This document shows positions 1-13,600 of a stretch of DNA of 64,000 nucleotides, piece by piece. The notes beneath the pieces were generated by a model. That model was not told where the DNA came from, searched no databases, and worked only from the letters and a program-made list of their open reading frames with translations. Source of the stretch: Styela clava. Lineage: Eukaryota > Chordata > Ascidiacea > Stolidobranchia > Styelidae. The first letter of the stretch is position 1. Every line of letters begins with the position of its first letter. The stretch is from the NCBI RefSeq assembly GCF_964204865.1, contig NC_135250.1, positions 24,357,395 to 24,421,394 on the forward strand, given 5' to 3'. A program made the position numbers and the translations under genes.

Positions 1-3000
1 ACGGATTTACGACCTTTTATTACGGCACCAATCTCCAAGAAAATTGGACATCAAAGAGAGGATTATCTCTTAGAGATGCTATTAGGGCGATAATAACAAT
101 ATATCCCTCAAGAGAGGGGCATGGATACACCGTGCTTTATGTACATGCCATGGATAGTCACTGCTAGATTCAACAACTCCCATGGTATAGGCGTTGTCTC
201 TCAGTTTTCATAATAAATGTGAAGGATATTATCCTTGTGTTGCAACATCTGACGAAATTGAGTAACATGTCGTAGCATCGATACCGAGGAGAGTAGTTTG
301 GTGCTAGACTCTTGCGTGCCTTGGGGCAAATATAATATTATGAAAGGTCATAATCTGGGATAACATATCACCACAAATAAATTCGATCATTGAAAAAATA
401 AACTTGACTTTTGCCCAGAACATCTTTTTCACAACGATCACAAATCAAAAAGCTTCGTGCATAACGCAAGAATTAAACGTCTAATTTCCATAACCTATAC
501 ATAGAAGTCTTCGCCGCAAAATTTAACACAAACGGTAACAACAAATAATGCATAACCGCTATTCAGCGTGAAAAACACCACGAATCTCGCTTTTAAGTTC
601 ATGCCACGCACAACACCTACGAACCTTTTTGACCTTTGATAAAAATCAATCTCAATATGAGAAAGTTTCCAATGCGCTTATAGCATACTACTTGGAGGTA
701 TAACAAATGGGGTATGATCGATTAAGCATGAGAACAACGCGATATATATGTGGGCCACACTTAGAAAATTAAATCAACCAAATATCGAAAATGTATAAAT
801 AATAATTCGAACGCTTTATTGTGGGTTTACGTAAAAACATACGTCAATAAAGTTAATGCTTTGTGGTTAGATCAGCAATTTGGATCTTGTTTTTTATCTT
901 TCATTGTTCAGACCCAAAAATAGTAAACAAATTAAGCCACATCGCTAAAGTTTGGGCCGAATTTTTGTATTTGAATAATCTCACATTAAAAAAATCTTTA
1001 ATCATATGAAAAACTTTCAATTTAAGTCAGTTCAGTTTTAGACACTCATACGAAAACAGGAAATCCTATATCAACCCCCGACCCCTTTATACAGCCCCAT
1101 GGACGATCCATCTCGCTATTTTCGTCGTATGCATTGATGCGCTAATTTTAACGTCTGAACTCTTTTTGCTGATACCGTAATCGTAATTTCTTATGTTAGT
1201 CATATCCATATTTGATGTATGGAGTCATGTTAAGGTGTTTATAGCGCAATTCAATACCGACATCCAGCCATATTAGGAGTGTGACGTCAAAAACCGTGAA
1301 TAATTTTGCTCCAAATTTTATGAAACGTTGAAAACAATACCGGTAACCGTAACCGAATGCATAAAGACCTATTGTACTTAGTAGATTGAGTCCCTGACAA
1401 AGCAAGTCCCATATCTGTACGTTCCAAAGCGAGGGTTAGAACTTGAAACAAGACTATTTTATTCCTGGTTTATCTTTGGTTCATCTCTGGAAATAGATGA
1501 AAATGTTTTTTTAACTAAGACGAATGGCTAATTAGATGATGTCATACGTTAAAAATTCGCGTTTTCGTAACACCAATAAAAATTTTAAACGGTTTTCAAA
1601 AATAAACGTAAGTGCGAGAAACTGAACGTAGATGGGAGTTGAAATGCGGTCAACAGCCCTTCGACCTGGAGAGTTGAATTTCACTTCACTTTGGCGGAAG
1701 ATAATTTTCTATCGATGACGAAGTTTTGAAATAGCTGAAGCGAAAAAAACACAAAGGAGAACTGATGCGAAATTTTGATAACAGAAGTCTTGTTTCTATG
1801 TTATGACGCACCGTTTCTTCTGCTTATGATAAAGTCCCGTTAGAATAACTTTCATAAATAGGGTAAATGCTGTCAGCGGACACACTCCCATACACAGAAG
1901 TTCATATGTATAAACAAGCCAATATTGGAAGAAACATACGACTTCGTTTTGCGAAGTTATTGGGTGGAGTGGCTATTTGTCTGAAAGAATAGAGAACACC
2001 TATGTCAATATAGAACATTGCTACCCGGATTACGCGCGTTAAAACATTTCAAATACACCGTACAGACACGTACAAAATTCTATTTTTGTCCAGTGGCAAA
2101 GTAGCCGCTGTAAAACCGAGATATTGGATAAAAATAACGCACAGGTGTGATAGACGAAACTGACCAACGGTTCAAATTTATATCTTCATGGATACCGAAG
2201 TAATTTAGCATAATACAGTATTCAATTTACCTTGTTGGCAAGAACCATATGTGATTTAAATATATTTTTATAAATGATTACAATAAATTTAAAGATATTA
2301 AAATTTTAATGAGATAAGTTTGATAGTATAACCATTATAGCACAAATTCGAACATTCACATCGTTGGTAGAGTTGTATTTGAAAAACCTCACATTAACAA
2401 AATCTCGAATTATGGAAGAAGCCAATTTCCGTCGGTACAGTATTAGAAGAGACTCGTATAAAAACAAGGAATCCATATTAAACACCCAACCAACCCCCTT
2501 ATGTAACTATTTCTCTTTTTGAAATAATGATTGAAATATATTTTCAGATTTCAAATTGCAATTTGAAAAATTTCGTCCGAAACCATACACGGTTTAACTA
2601 CATCACCACACAATCGGATATAACCCATGGAATTGATCTTCAAATTCATTGCGTGGGAAAAACTCTACAGGCGGTCCGATTTGTCTCACAAATTTAGTTC
2701 CCAAAACCGGTTACGTAATGGGAAAGACAAAAAAAACGAGAAACACAAAATAAAGCGGTAAAGTACGAAGCTCAAGAGAGGGAGGGATATCACACAAAAA
2801 CTACCGGATGTTGTTGTTCTTACGTTCCGCTTTTACTACCAACAACCACAGTTGGGAGTTTATTCGGACAAATAAACTATTTTTCGGTTCCGCGAATGTA
2901 AGAAAATACAGCAATTTCATTGGTTTAACGGCAGTACTTCCCAATTCATCAACAATTTTCTTACTTTAGTTCAGTGGAAATAACCTTGATCGAAAATTTT

Positions 3001-6000
3001 GTGAACGATACACTATGTGCGAACGAAAGGATTCACCCGTTGAAAATCCTATGATCCAAAATAGGCCAGGTATAATGATAGCCTGCGCTGTCCGCAAATC
3101 TTTTCTGTGCGTGCGAAACAAATAATTTCAAGGCAAGGGCTATAATTTGAAACAATTGAATCAGAAATACAGAAATGCGTTTAAATCGTGGATATCACGC
3201 AATACTGTACTTCATAAGAGATACGTACATACATATAACTAATGAAAAAGCGATAGCTGTTCGGTTATACTGATAACTGGCTAACTGCTCAAAGCGGTCA
3301 GAAAGGGGCGGACATACTAACGTTAATTTGTATCCATATTCTGGGTTTAATTTCATATTCGGATAATAAACTAGGGACTCCTTTCACCACTGATTCTTAC
3401 GAATATCCAATATACATCGGTTATTGATCGAATTAAATCACGGTGATTTAGGCCGCACGTTGTCGGTTTGTTCTTATTGTTAATAAGAGCGTAATAATTT
3501 AAATTCACTAATCTCTTTGTATTAATGCATCACGTGATGTGACGTAATAATCTTGGAGCAAGGTACATGGTGACGTAACAAACCTCAGATTAGCGGAGAT
3601 GATGTCTTCAAGGAAATTGGAATCAGTAAACAAAGTTTCCTAAATTAACTGGCTTCCATTAGCAAATAATAAACATGGCTGCACAAAAATAGAAATTAAT
3701 AAGCTAGCTGTCGATATGGTGAGGTAGCCAACGACAGGGTAATTATTATGAATCGATTTAAACCAAGAATCGAAGACAATTGCCTTTTATATTTCAGCGT
3801 TTTGTGCTGTATTTATTGGAAAAAAAATTCTATTTTCATCTTCGATGCGCACAATGATATTTTGGACTCGATAAATGTTACATGAACTGCAGAAACAACA
3901 AATATGCTAATTAAACGTTTTTAACTGCAATTTTAAAGCAAACGATACAACAAAATTAAAAATTTCTAGGTAAGGCAGCGCACAAAGTGCAATTTTCTTG
4001 AGGAATTTCATTAAACGCAGACAAAATTTCGGAATAGGTTACAATTAAATGCGAATTGCGCGTGTTACGGTCAAGTACTGGAATTTATTTACGACAAACA
4101 AATTACAGGACGGTGCAGTTGTAAAAAAATTCTTTTTGGTTACTTAAATTTCATTGTCAATCATTCTGTAATAAAATGTTTACACACTGAGCCCTCTTAT
4201 GTCCCCAATAAGAACGTAGAAAATTAGTAATATAGAAAATCTGAAAATTTAATGATGACATATTTTGTCGACTAAAACAAAAGTATCCCAAATGAACAAA
4301 CATATTACAAAAGAAGCATTGAATTCGTATAATACTTTGAACAACAAAAAATTTAGCCTTTTCCACTAAGACGAAAACTTTTGATTTAAGCCGCTTTAGT
4401 ATTTAAAGACATGTCATGTGGCCTTTGTTAAGCGCACCAAGCCGGATATTCGCTGTATTGGTTTTGATAAATATATATTAAAACTGATTTACGCCATTGA
4501 AGGAGTGACAAAGTACTTGCATATATACCTTGTATAACTATATTTCAAAATCTGTACAGCTAGGCAATACGACCAAACTGCCTGATCACCCCGTCGTCTA
4601 AAAAAGTACCGTAATTCTAATTGCATCACCTCTACGTGATCTATTGGAAACGCAACGAAACCCATTATACACAAAAATCGTTGAAGACTTCTATTTTCGT
4701 TTAAGATAAGACCGTTAGATATGTGATTCGTTTTCGATTTCGACTATTGTAATCATTAAAACCCTACAATACGGGAATCCACGCATATCGGCATTAAAAT
4801 TCTTACACGCGATTATGACGTAATAACTCCCAGTGTTTGACAAGTAACGGTGATTTATATTGAATGAAACCTTTACAAAAACGCCAAACCGAAATAACAC
4901 TTTAACTAAATATAGATTTCATTTTGATTTGTGTTACTATTAAAAGCTGTATTCAATATAGCGTTACAACCGAAGCATTACAGAGCGTTTTTGGCAGTAT
5001 TTTGGCGCCAAAAGAAATATCCGGTAACGGTTTCACCTATGTTTTGGGTTGTAATATTAAAACTCGGTTTCTTTACGATTCTTTTCATTAAATACCTTTC
5101 TCTAACAGTGGTCACTTTTGTATGAAATGTGTACGCGTATTTAGTTACACCAAGGACGCGTGTTTCTTCCGCGTTGCAATGTATAACAGTATAATAGTCG
5201 ATAATAGGCAATCTGTTATCACTTGTACGATATCTACATCTTATAGACTTAGAGTCAGCCATCTGGCGTATAAAGCTTTGTCGTATTTCAAAGATATACC
5301 GAAGTGAACAGAGCGGTAAATAGGTCGAACAACGTGATACATTATAGTTTTAAACTCTATTTCTTTGATATAGAAACACTCCATGCTGGGATATTAATCG
5401 ATAGATATTGCATAAATGTTTGTATCCTGTTTTATATGAACCGGTCGAGTTTCTACAAATTATAAATATTTTCACAAAATTGATGAATTGGCTTTTTTCA
5501 AATTATATGAAATTCAGCATAACATTATAATTAGTCCGTAATCGGATAATAAGTACCACCAAATTTGGTGTTTAGTGACAAATTTGTAGGTTTTTCAATT
5601 ATTTCACTGGAAATTATATATAATTGATATAAATTAGAAGCATTAAGAAACTAGGTACTGGTAACGAGAATATTACAAAATTGAATTCAAAATAATCTGA
5701 ATCTTCAATAATATTTCCATATATTTATGCGAAAAGCCTTCGAATTAAACAAGGTCCTAGAACAGCATACTACTGTACACAATAGACCACTCAATATTAG
5801 AGAGGGATGAAATTGAACCGCCTAAGCACAGCCCTACCCTTTTAATGCCATGTGCTGTGATAAATTGGTGGGTATGAGGGTGAAGCTCGAGATATAGATT
5901 GTCCAACAATGTGAATATTATCTCGATTTATAATAAAATCATGACATGACAGAATAGATAAGTGGTTTCAGCAATGTTTTCTGATATGGGGGCGCTCACC

Positions 6001-7500
6001 AGATGCAACGATTGCTGTGATACAAAGGGTAACGGACTGGCGACTTTGTTGCGAAACCGCCACGCGTCAACCATCATGGCGTAAACAAATCGCGGCGCCT
6101 TTTGCTAAGAGCAAATAGACCAAAACCAAGCGGTTTACAGACACATATCAGGGGTATCTATTACATAGGACGTTATAGTGGGCTTTTAGGTAAAAGCCTT
6201 GAGCAGAAAACCATTTTGGTAGCCAGGTGGCCATTACAGCGATGCGTCTGAGAAATAGGTTTGGAGGTCGATGCTGATATTTTTAGGCTGTTCGGGATTT
6301 TTTTCTAAGTTAAATGCAGAGACGCTGATGCTATCAGCTAAACATAATGGGACAATTGCCGTGTGGTGAAACTCGGGACAATTTTGTATAGATTCGTAAA
6401 ATCATGGTCATTATCCGGAATGGCGACATGTACTGCGTGATATATATTATACGTAATGTAAAAATAATAGTCACGTTATTGCGTCAATTCAAAATTACGT
6501 CATCACGCAAACGATAATTTTAAGCGAAGTGCCACGTATCACACAAAGGCATAAAATATTTAGTTCTTGGTCGTGTATGGTGTATGATTTACCCCGCTAC
6601 GGTATATAGGCTATGGATCAATCGCTTAAATGAATAATTAAATACTCATGCCACGATAAACTTACAATAATCTTCGTTTTGAAAAAAATAAATGACCATC
6701 GTTCCCTAAATTCAAAGACAATCATACGCTAACGTAAATTCGGTCGAAAATTGATACAACGCTAATCCTCAATTTCAAGGTAAATTGGTCTACTGGGAAA
6801 TACCCCATCAGTTTATGCAGTAATCCCGTTTTATCTCAGAACTTAACGTGGACCGAAACATTTCAGATATACAATTATTATTGAGACGCGCAATCAAGCA
6901 TGACGTATGGCATTTGACCTCTAATATCAAGGCCAAATTATTTGCATCGATCTTTCTTGGGTCGATATTGGAAAAGTTTGGCGAGCCAAACTATATGGAT
7001 GAAAAATAACAGACTTGAATCATTGGCCAGAGATAATCAATGTATAAAATGCCAGCCCACGAAAAGCACATGTATGATAAACATATAATATGTTCGCGAC
7101 ATTTTAGTCAAAATACTTTCGCCTGGAAATCGATAGGGTGCACTTCCATTAAGAGACATTTTCTCATCTTTTTGCCTCATTACCATTTCAATCCACTCAA
7201 TTCAGCAACCAAGTATGGCCAAATAAGACTTGAATATAAATAGAAAACCGAACATAGCCTACAGAAGGTGGTCAAGTTTTATTTCGCAATAAGACGATAC
7301 TAAATTTCATCAGACCGTTGCATTAAGTAACTCGATCGCACCTGTCACCCGAACGTTACGGGAACTAAACGTAATAGAATTCCAAAACGTTTTAAATTCC
7401 CAATGTGACGTCATAAATGCCAACAGTATTGGTGAAATTTCAGTCACAAAATGCTATATGCTCAACTAACACACGAGGAAATAAATCCATACGGAATTTC
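1..7500. other. Gene-poor AT-rich stretch, nothing recognised
   Basis: Short open frames occur on both strands but none shows a recognisable domain, a convincing splice context or coding-like composition. I see no RNA gene and no transposon ends that I can pair here. It may be intron or intergenic DNA of the gene whose exon lies at 7,812-8,346. Confidence 0.5.
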
Positions 7501-7515
7501 AATATACTAAATCCG

Positions 7516-7735
7516 GCACTCCCGTAGTATGTGAGGCAAGATGGCGGACACCGGAATGTAGTATGTGTACCATGTTAGGGTTAGGCCATAATTTTAGGTA
7601 CAAATACTACGGGAGTCAGTTGGCTAGTCCCCTAACTCGTAATAGAACTAAAATAAGAAAAATTGGAATAAAATTATGTCCTAACCCTAACCTGGTACAC
7701 ATACTATTTTCAGGTGTGCGCTATCTTGGTTCAAA
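7516..7735. repeat. Compound copy of the GGTTAGGG-type dispersed repeat
   Basis: The left part begins ACTCCCGTAGTATGTG and ends TACAAATACTACGGGAGT, so its ends are inverted copies of each other. Inside it carries GTTAGGGTTAGGCCATA in plus orientation. Directly after it a second segment runs in the opposite orientation, through CTAACTCGTAATAGAAC and CCTAACCCTAACCTGGTACACA. It looks like two copies joined in inverted orientation, or one copy with a rearranged half. Related copies lie near 12.0, 19.8, 20.7, 21.0, 27.9 and 34.5 kb. Confidence 0.7.
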
Positions 7736-7811
7736 TACTTAGGAAGCATTAAATTCTGTACGATGACATACAATGGTAAATGCTGAAAAGATGGAATAAA
7801 CTCAGACTCAC

Positions 7812-8346
7812 CATTCCAAATAGAAGATGTTGTATTTTCGCTGAAAGTACGTCCTTGTTCTTTTTCTCTGGTTTGGGAAGAGTGTCACTATCCGACGATG
7901 AAGAGGATGATAAGTCATTATTGTTTTTTGAATTATTATTGTTCAAGTTTTTCAGTCTTGAAGCGTTAAATTGAGATACACTCAATCTTTTTCTGATTAT
8001 CTTTTTTCCGCTTTTTGTGACGTCATGATTTGCATTATTGTCCGTACAATTTGTGAAATGATTATTCACGTTTGGTTCTACGTTTTCGTCATTTAAAATA
8101 CACTTTGGCATTTTTAAGCTGAGTTTACTGTCGACATGTACATAACTCGAAGCATCGAACGAATCGTCGGAGGCAGCACTGACACGACGCGACCCATAAG
8201 AGTCGCCGTCCTCCGCGTAATACGTAGCAGACATCCCTGTTACGGGTTCGCCGTCAAATGCTTCTTTCCACATTTTAGGCCACCAACTTTTTTTCGTTGC
8301 ACAAAACACTTCTTTGCTTTTTAGATAGTTGTTGTCAAAATCAATT
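7812..8346 (-). CDS. Internal coding exon of an unrecognised gene
   Basis: The minus-strand frame stays open for 178 codons. Just upstream (higher coordinates) is the acceptor TATCAG at 8,347-8,352, and it ends at a strong donor, GTGAGT, reading down from 7,811. The exon starts with one leftover base and ends at a codon boundary. A TGA lies in frame a few codons beyond the acceptor, and there is no in-frame ATG at the start, so an internal exon fits better than a whole gene. The N-terminal part is hydrophilic with an aromatic cluster (CATKKSWWPKMW). The middle is acidic and serine-rich, followed by a basic stretch (KKIIRKR), an asparagine run and a run of six serines before DSD. The serine/acidic and basic patches look like a disordered cytoplasmic or nuclear segment. 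I do not recognise the family, and flanking exons were not found. Confidence 0.55.
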
Positions 8347-11300
8347 CTGATACCAGTTCAAAAATCCACATCAAAATAAAGCTCTTGAGTCGATAATATG
8401 TTTAATATTTATGCACGTATATCTGAACATAAAAAAACCCTTTGAACTTCGGAATAATTGAATGCAGTAAAAAGCTACAATTAGAACGTCTGACTTTGTT
8501 GCCTATAAAAAAGTTCTCTTCCAAGATACAAACCAAATATAAAACTGTAATTCTAACATGTATTTTCAAATTCCCTCGCTGGCGTCTAACACAATATGGA
8601 AACAATATTTAGAAGGGAGGAAACTGTCAGATATGATTTCCATAAGCTAAATACCATAAAATATCAACAATCTGTCAAACACAACTTAGTTAGCCAAACT
8701 AACAGCAGTACTCGATTGGAAATATGTCACGAAAACTCGACGACTACGACTCGCGAACCAAGTCGATGACAATAAGTCGTTTCGACGATTGAAATTTGAA
8801 TCAGTGACCCAGCGGGTTCTCTTCTATTCTCTTTAATTAATCCTCTCACTTTCATGCCTTTTTTCTATTCGCGCCTCCGAATCCTCTCTCTTAGTTTCTT
8901 ATTGCATTTCGCGCCTTCGCTAACCATTTGCTTTGTTTACATGTGACGCAACAATAGATTTACTCGAGTTCCAGATTGACTGATTCCTCCTTGGCGTGCG
9001 ACAATAGATTTCGTTTTATGAAATGTACAATACTTATTGTAATTCTATTGACAATACGTTTACTACGTCGCACTTGTTAATAATGCCATTTCCTGTTAAA
9101 CTAGGGCGCAATGTTCTGGGATCTATTTCCGTCGCAGTTACGTACAATAAAGTAAAGCATCTACCAGTCGGGGTTGCGTATGGCTAACTACCTTTCATTA
9201 CTTATTGCCTTTGTGCAAGTGAATCCGTATGCATAGAATGCAAGAATGCTGTGGCAAGAATTATGATGACGTTCTATTTGATTCAAGAGTATTAATGCAC
9301 CCTGACACAAATTTATTTCTGTAACGTTTCGTTCGACGTCAACTTTTACTTATTTGCATACTATCGCTTTTCTTAACATCGTTGAAATATTCTTGTCTGA
9401 CCTGGGTGGGACGAAACTTTGCAGAAATATATTTGTGCAGCAAGACTCTTGGGTCAAATATAAAAATAGAGTATGTTAATGCACAAGCATACATTGATGA
9501 TATTGTTGAACAACAATGACTTCCAATATTCGTCAAGTAGGCTTATTTAATCCCAAATTTCAAACTAGTTACAAATGTGGGCTATGCCTGCTGCGTCTAT
9601 ATCATTCTTCTTATTTACTGACCTATTACTGAAATATATAGGTATATATATAGCAACATGGTACATCCCCGATATTTTACCGTGTGAGCCTTTTCCAACT
9701 TTACACCTTTATATAAGTGGCGTGTGATGGCTTATCAGTCGCTTAAAATTGGCGCCAAAAAGTACATTCAGTCTCATGTTCAATTCGATTTTACTATGAC
9801 GAAACTTCTAACAAGTCTGGCACCGGTGATTTAAATGTACTTAACACGATTTAGCCAGCGCCATTGTGATTCACAATTTGGTGTCGCAAGTCTACTGCAG
9901 AAATGCAAATAACTGCTTGTTAAATTACTGTTGGTAGACGGGAACCATCGACATTTAATTGCGAGAAATCAATCCGCGCCGAAGTGCGAATTTGACATCA
10001 TCAGACTTCCTTTGATCCTGTCTATTGTCAAGTGCTCAATTAATTAACTCATTAATTAGCGTAAATGAAGGTTGGTAGCTGCGGGTGCCAGATGAGCAGT
10101 AAACAAACAAAACGCTATCTGAGAGTGTCGCTGGCAAGGGGCCTGCTAAACTGTGCCTTTTATCAAGTTATAAGATATAGCCGCACTTGTTTCTCTGTTA
10201 TTTCACGTGAGGTTAGTTCTGTTCCTAAGCTTGACTGCCGGAATAGAAGATAACTGACGAATAGACTTCCTTGTGAAGGTAAACAAATGCTTCCTAAACA
10301 GAGACTCTTGGATAAACACTTGCTTCAGAGCTAAGGGTTCATCTAACGGATGTCGGCGTGCTTTGTCACTATAGCACCTACAGGAAGGGTTTGTGCAAAT
10401 ATGAAAATAAGTCGGTGCGAATGAATTTATTCTGTTCTGTCCTAGATTTTTGATTGCAAGTCCAGATCTGGTAGCCTACCCTTATCGGAAAAACTTTAAA
10501 AAATTTTCTTCCTAATACATTGGCATCTATTCACCTGTGGTAAATTCATGTACATATTACAACCCAAATCCATAAAGTTGTCTTGGCAGAAGCAAAACTG
10601 TGATCGAATCTGAAGCCTATCGTAAGCAGTTTTGTGCTTGGGTGGGAGGAAATGGAGTGAATACAAATGCTGAAATTTTAATTCGAAACCCAGTATAAAC
10701 ACCATGTATATATTATATTCTTTTCATACTCAGTTAATGATTTTTCATGCCTAAGTTTCAATCTATTCATTTGCCGAGGATGGCCCGCTGATTATCGAGA
10801 TAAGGTAATTTGTTAACATTAAACACACGTCATCAACAAGGCTCCCGGTATCTTCTAATTCTCCATAAGTAGGAAATCAAACTATATCGCCCTTAAACTA
10901 CCGAGTCTCATCTATCACACGAAGAATACGTAATAACACGAAACCTAGGAACCGTTTAATTTAAATTGGCGCCGTCGATAGTTGTTTTTAGAAACGTACA
11001 TAACCTACCAAATTAATTATATGGAATTTGATATTGAAATTGGACACTTCAGTTTGACACGTTTGGTTGTGGATTTTGTGACGTAGTCATGCATAAAACA
11101 TATCTAAATCAATCATGCTCAATATAGATTGACGCACGTTCCATACTCGGGGAAATATTTATTCGTTCTTTATTTTTGGTGCAATTTAATTCATTGAATT
11201 ATTTATAAAATATAATTTAGTTCTTTTGAAATATTAATATATATCTCGTTTTGGGAAAATTAAATATAATTTTTTTCGGAAATGACTAAAAAGGAAATTA

Positions 11301-12020
11301 AGTGCAACGATATATAGGAATAAAAAGAAATATTTATCAAACACCAATATGGGGCAAAGTTCGAACGAGGGAATTATTAAAATACAAATTTTAATGCCTC
11401 ACCTCAAGTAATGAGACCATACTTATAAGTGCTCAAACTATACGGGCTAGTTAATATAACTTATGAATCACCAAAAATTGCACAATTTAAAAAAGAAAAA
11501 AATTGAGAATCCTTTTCCGATATGAATTGTATACGAACCATGGTATTCGAGGACGAAAAACTATCGTTCTGCATTGTATTTTAAACAAAATATATTATGT
11601 TCTTGGTGTTTCTTGCCGAGTTCTGAAATACTCAGAAATATGAACGTAAAACTCCCATTAATGCACAATTTACGAAACTATTCAAAAATGTCACCGACTG
11701 CTTCCGATTTGCATTACTTAGAGAGTATATATATCCTTTATTCAGCAATGAAATACTCACACAGATAAACGTTCAACATTCTCTCTCATGAACAACTCAA
11801 ATTCTCATATCCCATTTACTTTTGACTTTTCCTAGTGGAACACAACATTACCAATTACTATATCCTGTCAATTACATCATCAGTGTATGTCTTCGTAGAC
11901 ATTTGTCCATATTTGCTTAATATATAAGTGTTTAATCTACATACGAGAGATCTCCTGCTGAGTTTAACTGCGAAGATTATTAACCACGCCTCCGACCGAC
12001 ACTTGAAGTTACTCGTCCTG
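8347..12020. other. Non-coding stretch, nothing recognised
   Basis: No coding exon, RNA gene or paired transposon ends could be supported. It may include upstream introns or the 5' flank of the minus-strand gene with the exon at 7,812-8,346. Confidence 0.4.
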
Positions 12021-12021
12021 G

Positions 12022-12228
12022 TACTCACGTAGTGTATCTACCAGGTTAGGCCTAGGCCATACTTTTTTCCGATTTTCCTTATTTCAGTTCTGTTACGAGT
12101 TTGGGGACTGTCTGTGTTAGCCATGTGAATATACCTTCTGCCCATAGGTCTCAGTCCCTTTACACAACTCGATGTATAGTGGGCGAACAAAATTAGTTCA
12201 TATCAGTACACACACTTCTGGAGCGCCC
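12022..12228 (+). repeat. GGTTAGGG-type dispersed repeat, full-length copy
   Basis: It begins at CTGGTACTCACGTAGTG, continues through ACCAGGTTAGGCCTAGGCC, GTTACGAGTTTGGGGACTG and ATATACCTTCTGCCCATAGG, and closes with ACACACTTCTGGAGCGCC. This is the same order as the copies at 19.8 and 20.7 kb. No open frame is shared between copies, so it is probably a non-autonomous element. Confidence 0.75.
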
Positions 12229-13375
12229 TCGTCTTACCAGTCATATCTAAGACATGAGACTAAAATGAAAAGTTCTATGTGAAATTAGAGAGTTTGCAAC
12301 GAAAACGTCTTCTTTTAACATGGGGAATCCTGGACAATAAAAGGCACAAATATAAAGCATATAGGTGCGATACAATTTCACAAATAAACTATGTTCCGCT
12401 CTCCCGATTCCAGAATCCTCCGGACGACGGTATCAATCCATTTTAAGATATAAGTTTACAATTGGCGGAAATTCAGAAATAAGACGCTGGTTCATATATA
12501 CAAAACGAATTAGATTGGTTTGACAAAACAATCGTCGCCTTTTGATATCCTCTAACATTGAAAGACTGCTATGCAACGTGTGTTATATAATAATGGGTTC
12601 AAAAATAGGTATTTTCCCCTTCACTGCGCTTCTATTCATTATTGCTTGGGGTTCGAGATACTATCGTATCAATAATAAATCTGATTCTGGAACCTCACCC
12701 AAGTTATATAATATTAGGCCCAGAAAACGGTTTTTGCAACCACGATGCTCTTTTTTTTTTCTACAGCGTGCAATAGAGCAAACAATACATAAACATATTG
12801 GAACAGTGCGCTATAATGACTGCACGACTTCATCGCGTCGCAAAATATAAAAAAGAGCACAAACGGGATGCCAACCACAAAATTTAATCAGTAAACATCA
12901 ATGACGCTATCTCAAGTAAAAGGATGATGAATATCAGTATCTGAATCAAAATAAAACCCACATTATCACGACCCAGAGATGTTCAAACTGTTTTTGTCGC
13001 CCCAATTTAATTCATCTCTACTTCATTAAACAATAGTACATGACTGAAATCATAAACTCCGCGAAATCGGCTTTGATTTCTCTTTTAACCACTGCAGCCA
13101 CACTGAACTATGCGCACCAAGTTTTACCCCATTAAAAATTGTTGCTTCAGTAAATATTTAAATTCGTGGCAATTAACGTGACTGGAAAAAAATTGCCGTT
13201 TATTTACACGGACTAATGGCAAAAGGAAAACTTGATGTAAATCGTGAATGTTCAACATTCAAAAGAAAATATTTGATTTCAAATTGAATATGTGTTTGTA
13301 TGGTGGTAATTATGAGAACTAGAGGAAACTACAAAATTTAAAATCATTTTGTGCGTTCTGCAGTTTGAGGCAATT

Positions 13376-13600
13376 ATGAGCGCCTCGCAATTCTTTGAGT
13401 CATACCTAAGCTCCAAGCTCTACCCGGGCAAAAGAATGATTCAGATTTTCATATTCATCAAAAATGTAGATCAGTGTATTTTTGTCGATTACATGTTTCA
13501 ATTTCTAAAAAACCATAATTGCAAATATGGTGATTATACATTACGGGGTTATACGTTAAGAAAATTAAAATGTGAATTATTCCTTCTGAAACCAAAATGA
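13376..13600 (+). CDS. Possible short coding exon, function unknown
   Basis: An ATG at 13,376 opens a 75-codon frame ending in TGA at 13,600. A good acceptor (TTCTGCAG, ending at 13,362) lies just upstream, with the frame open through it, so this could be the last exon of a gene or a small single-exon gene. The product begins MSASQFFESYLSSKLYPGKR, has a hydrophobic IQIFIFIKN stretch and ends basic. Amino-acid composition is less AT-biased than in neighbouring random frames, which is weak support. No domain is recognised. Confidence 0.3.
   Translation: MSASQFFESYLSSKLYPGKRMIQIFIFIKNVDQCIFVDYMFQFLKNHNCKYGDYTLRGYTLRKLKCELFLLKPK

Noticed and set aside
4978-5262. 94-codon minus-strand frame starting MADSKSIRCRYRTS
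   Set aside because: Open on both strands at once, no splice context, no recognisable domain; likely chance in this sequence.
12596-12850. Plus-strand frame with a signal-like start (MGSKIGIFPFTALLFII)
   Set aside because: The hydrophobic start is suggestive, but the rest is low-complexity and basic without processing sites or Cys pattern; support too weak for a gene.
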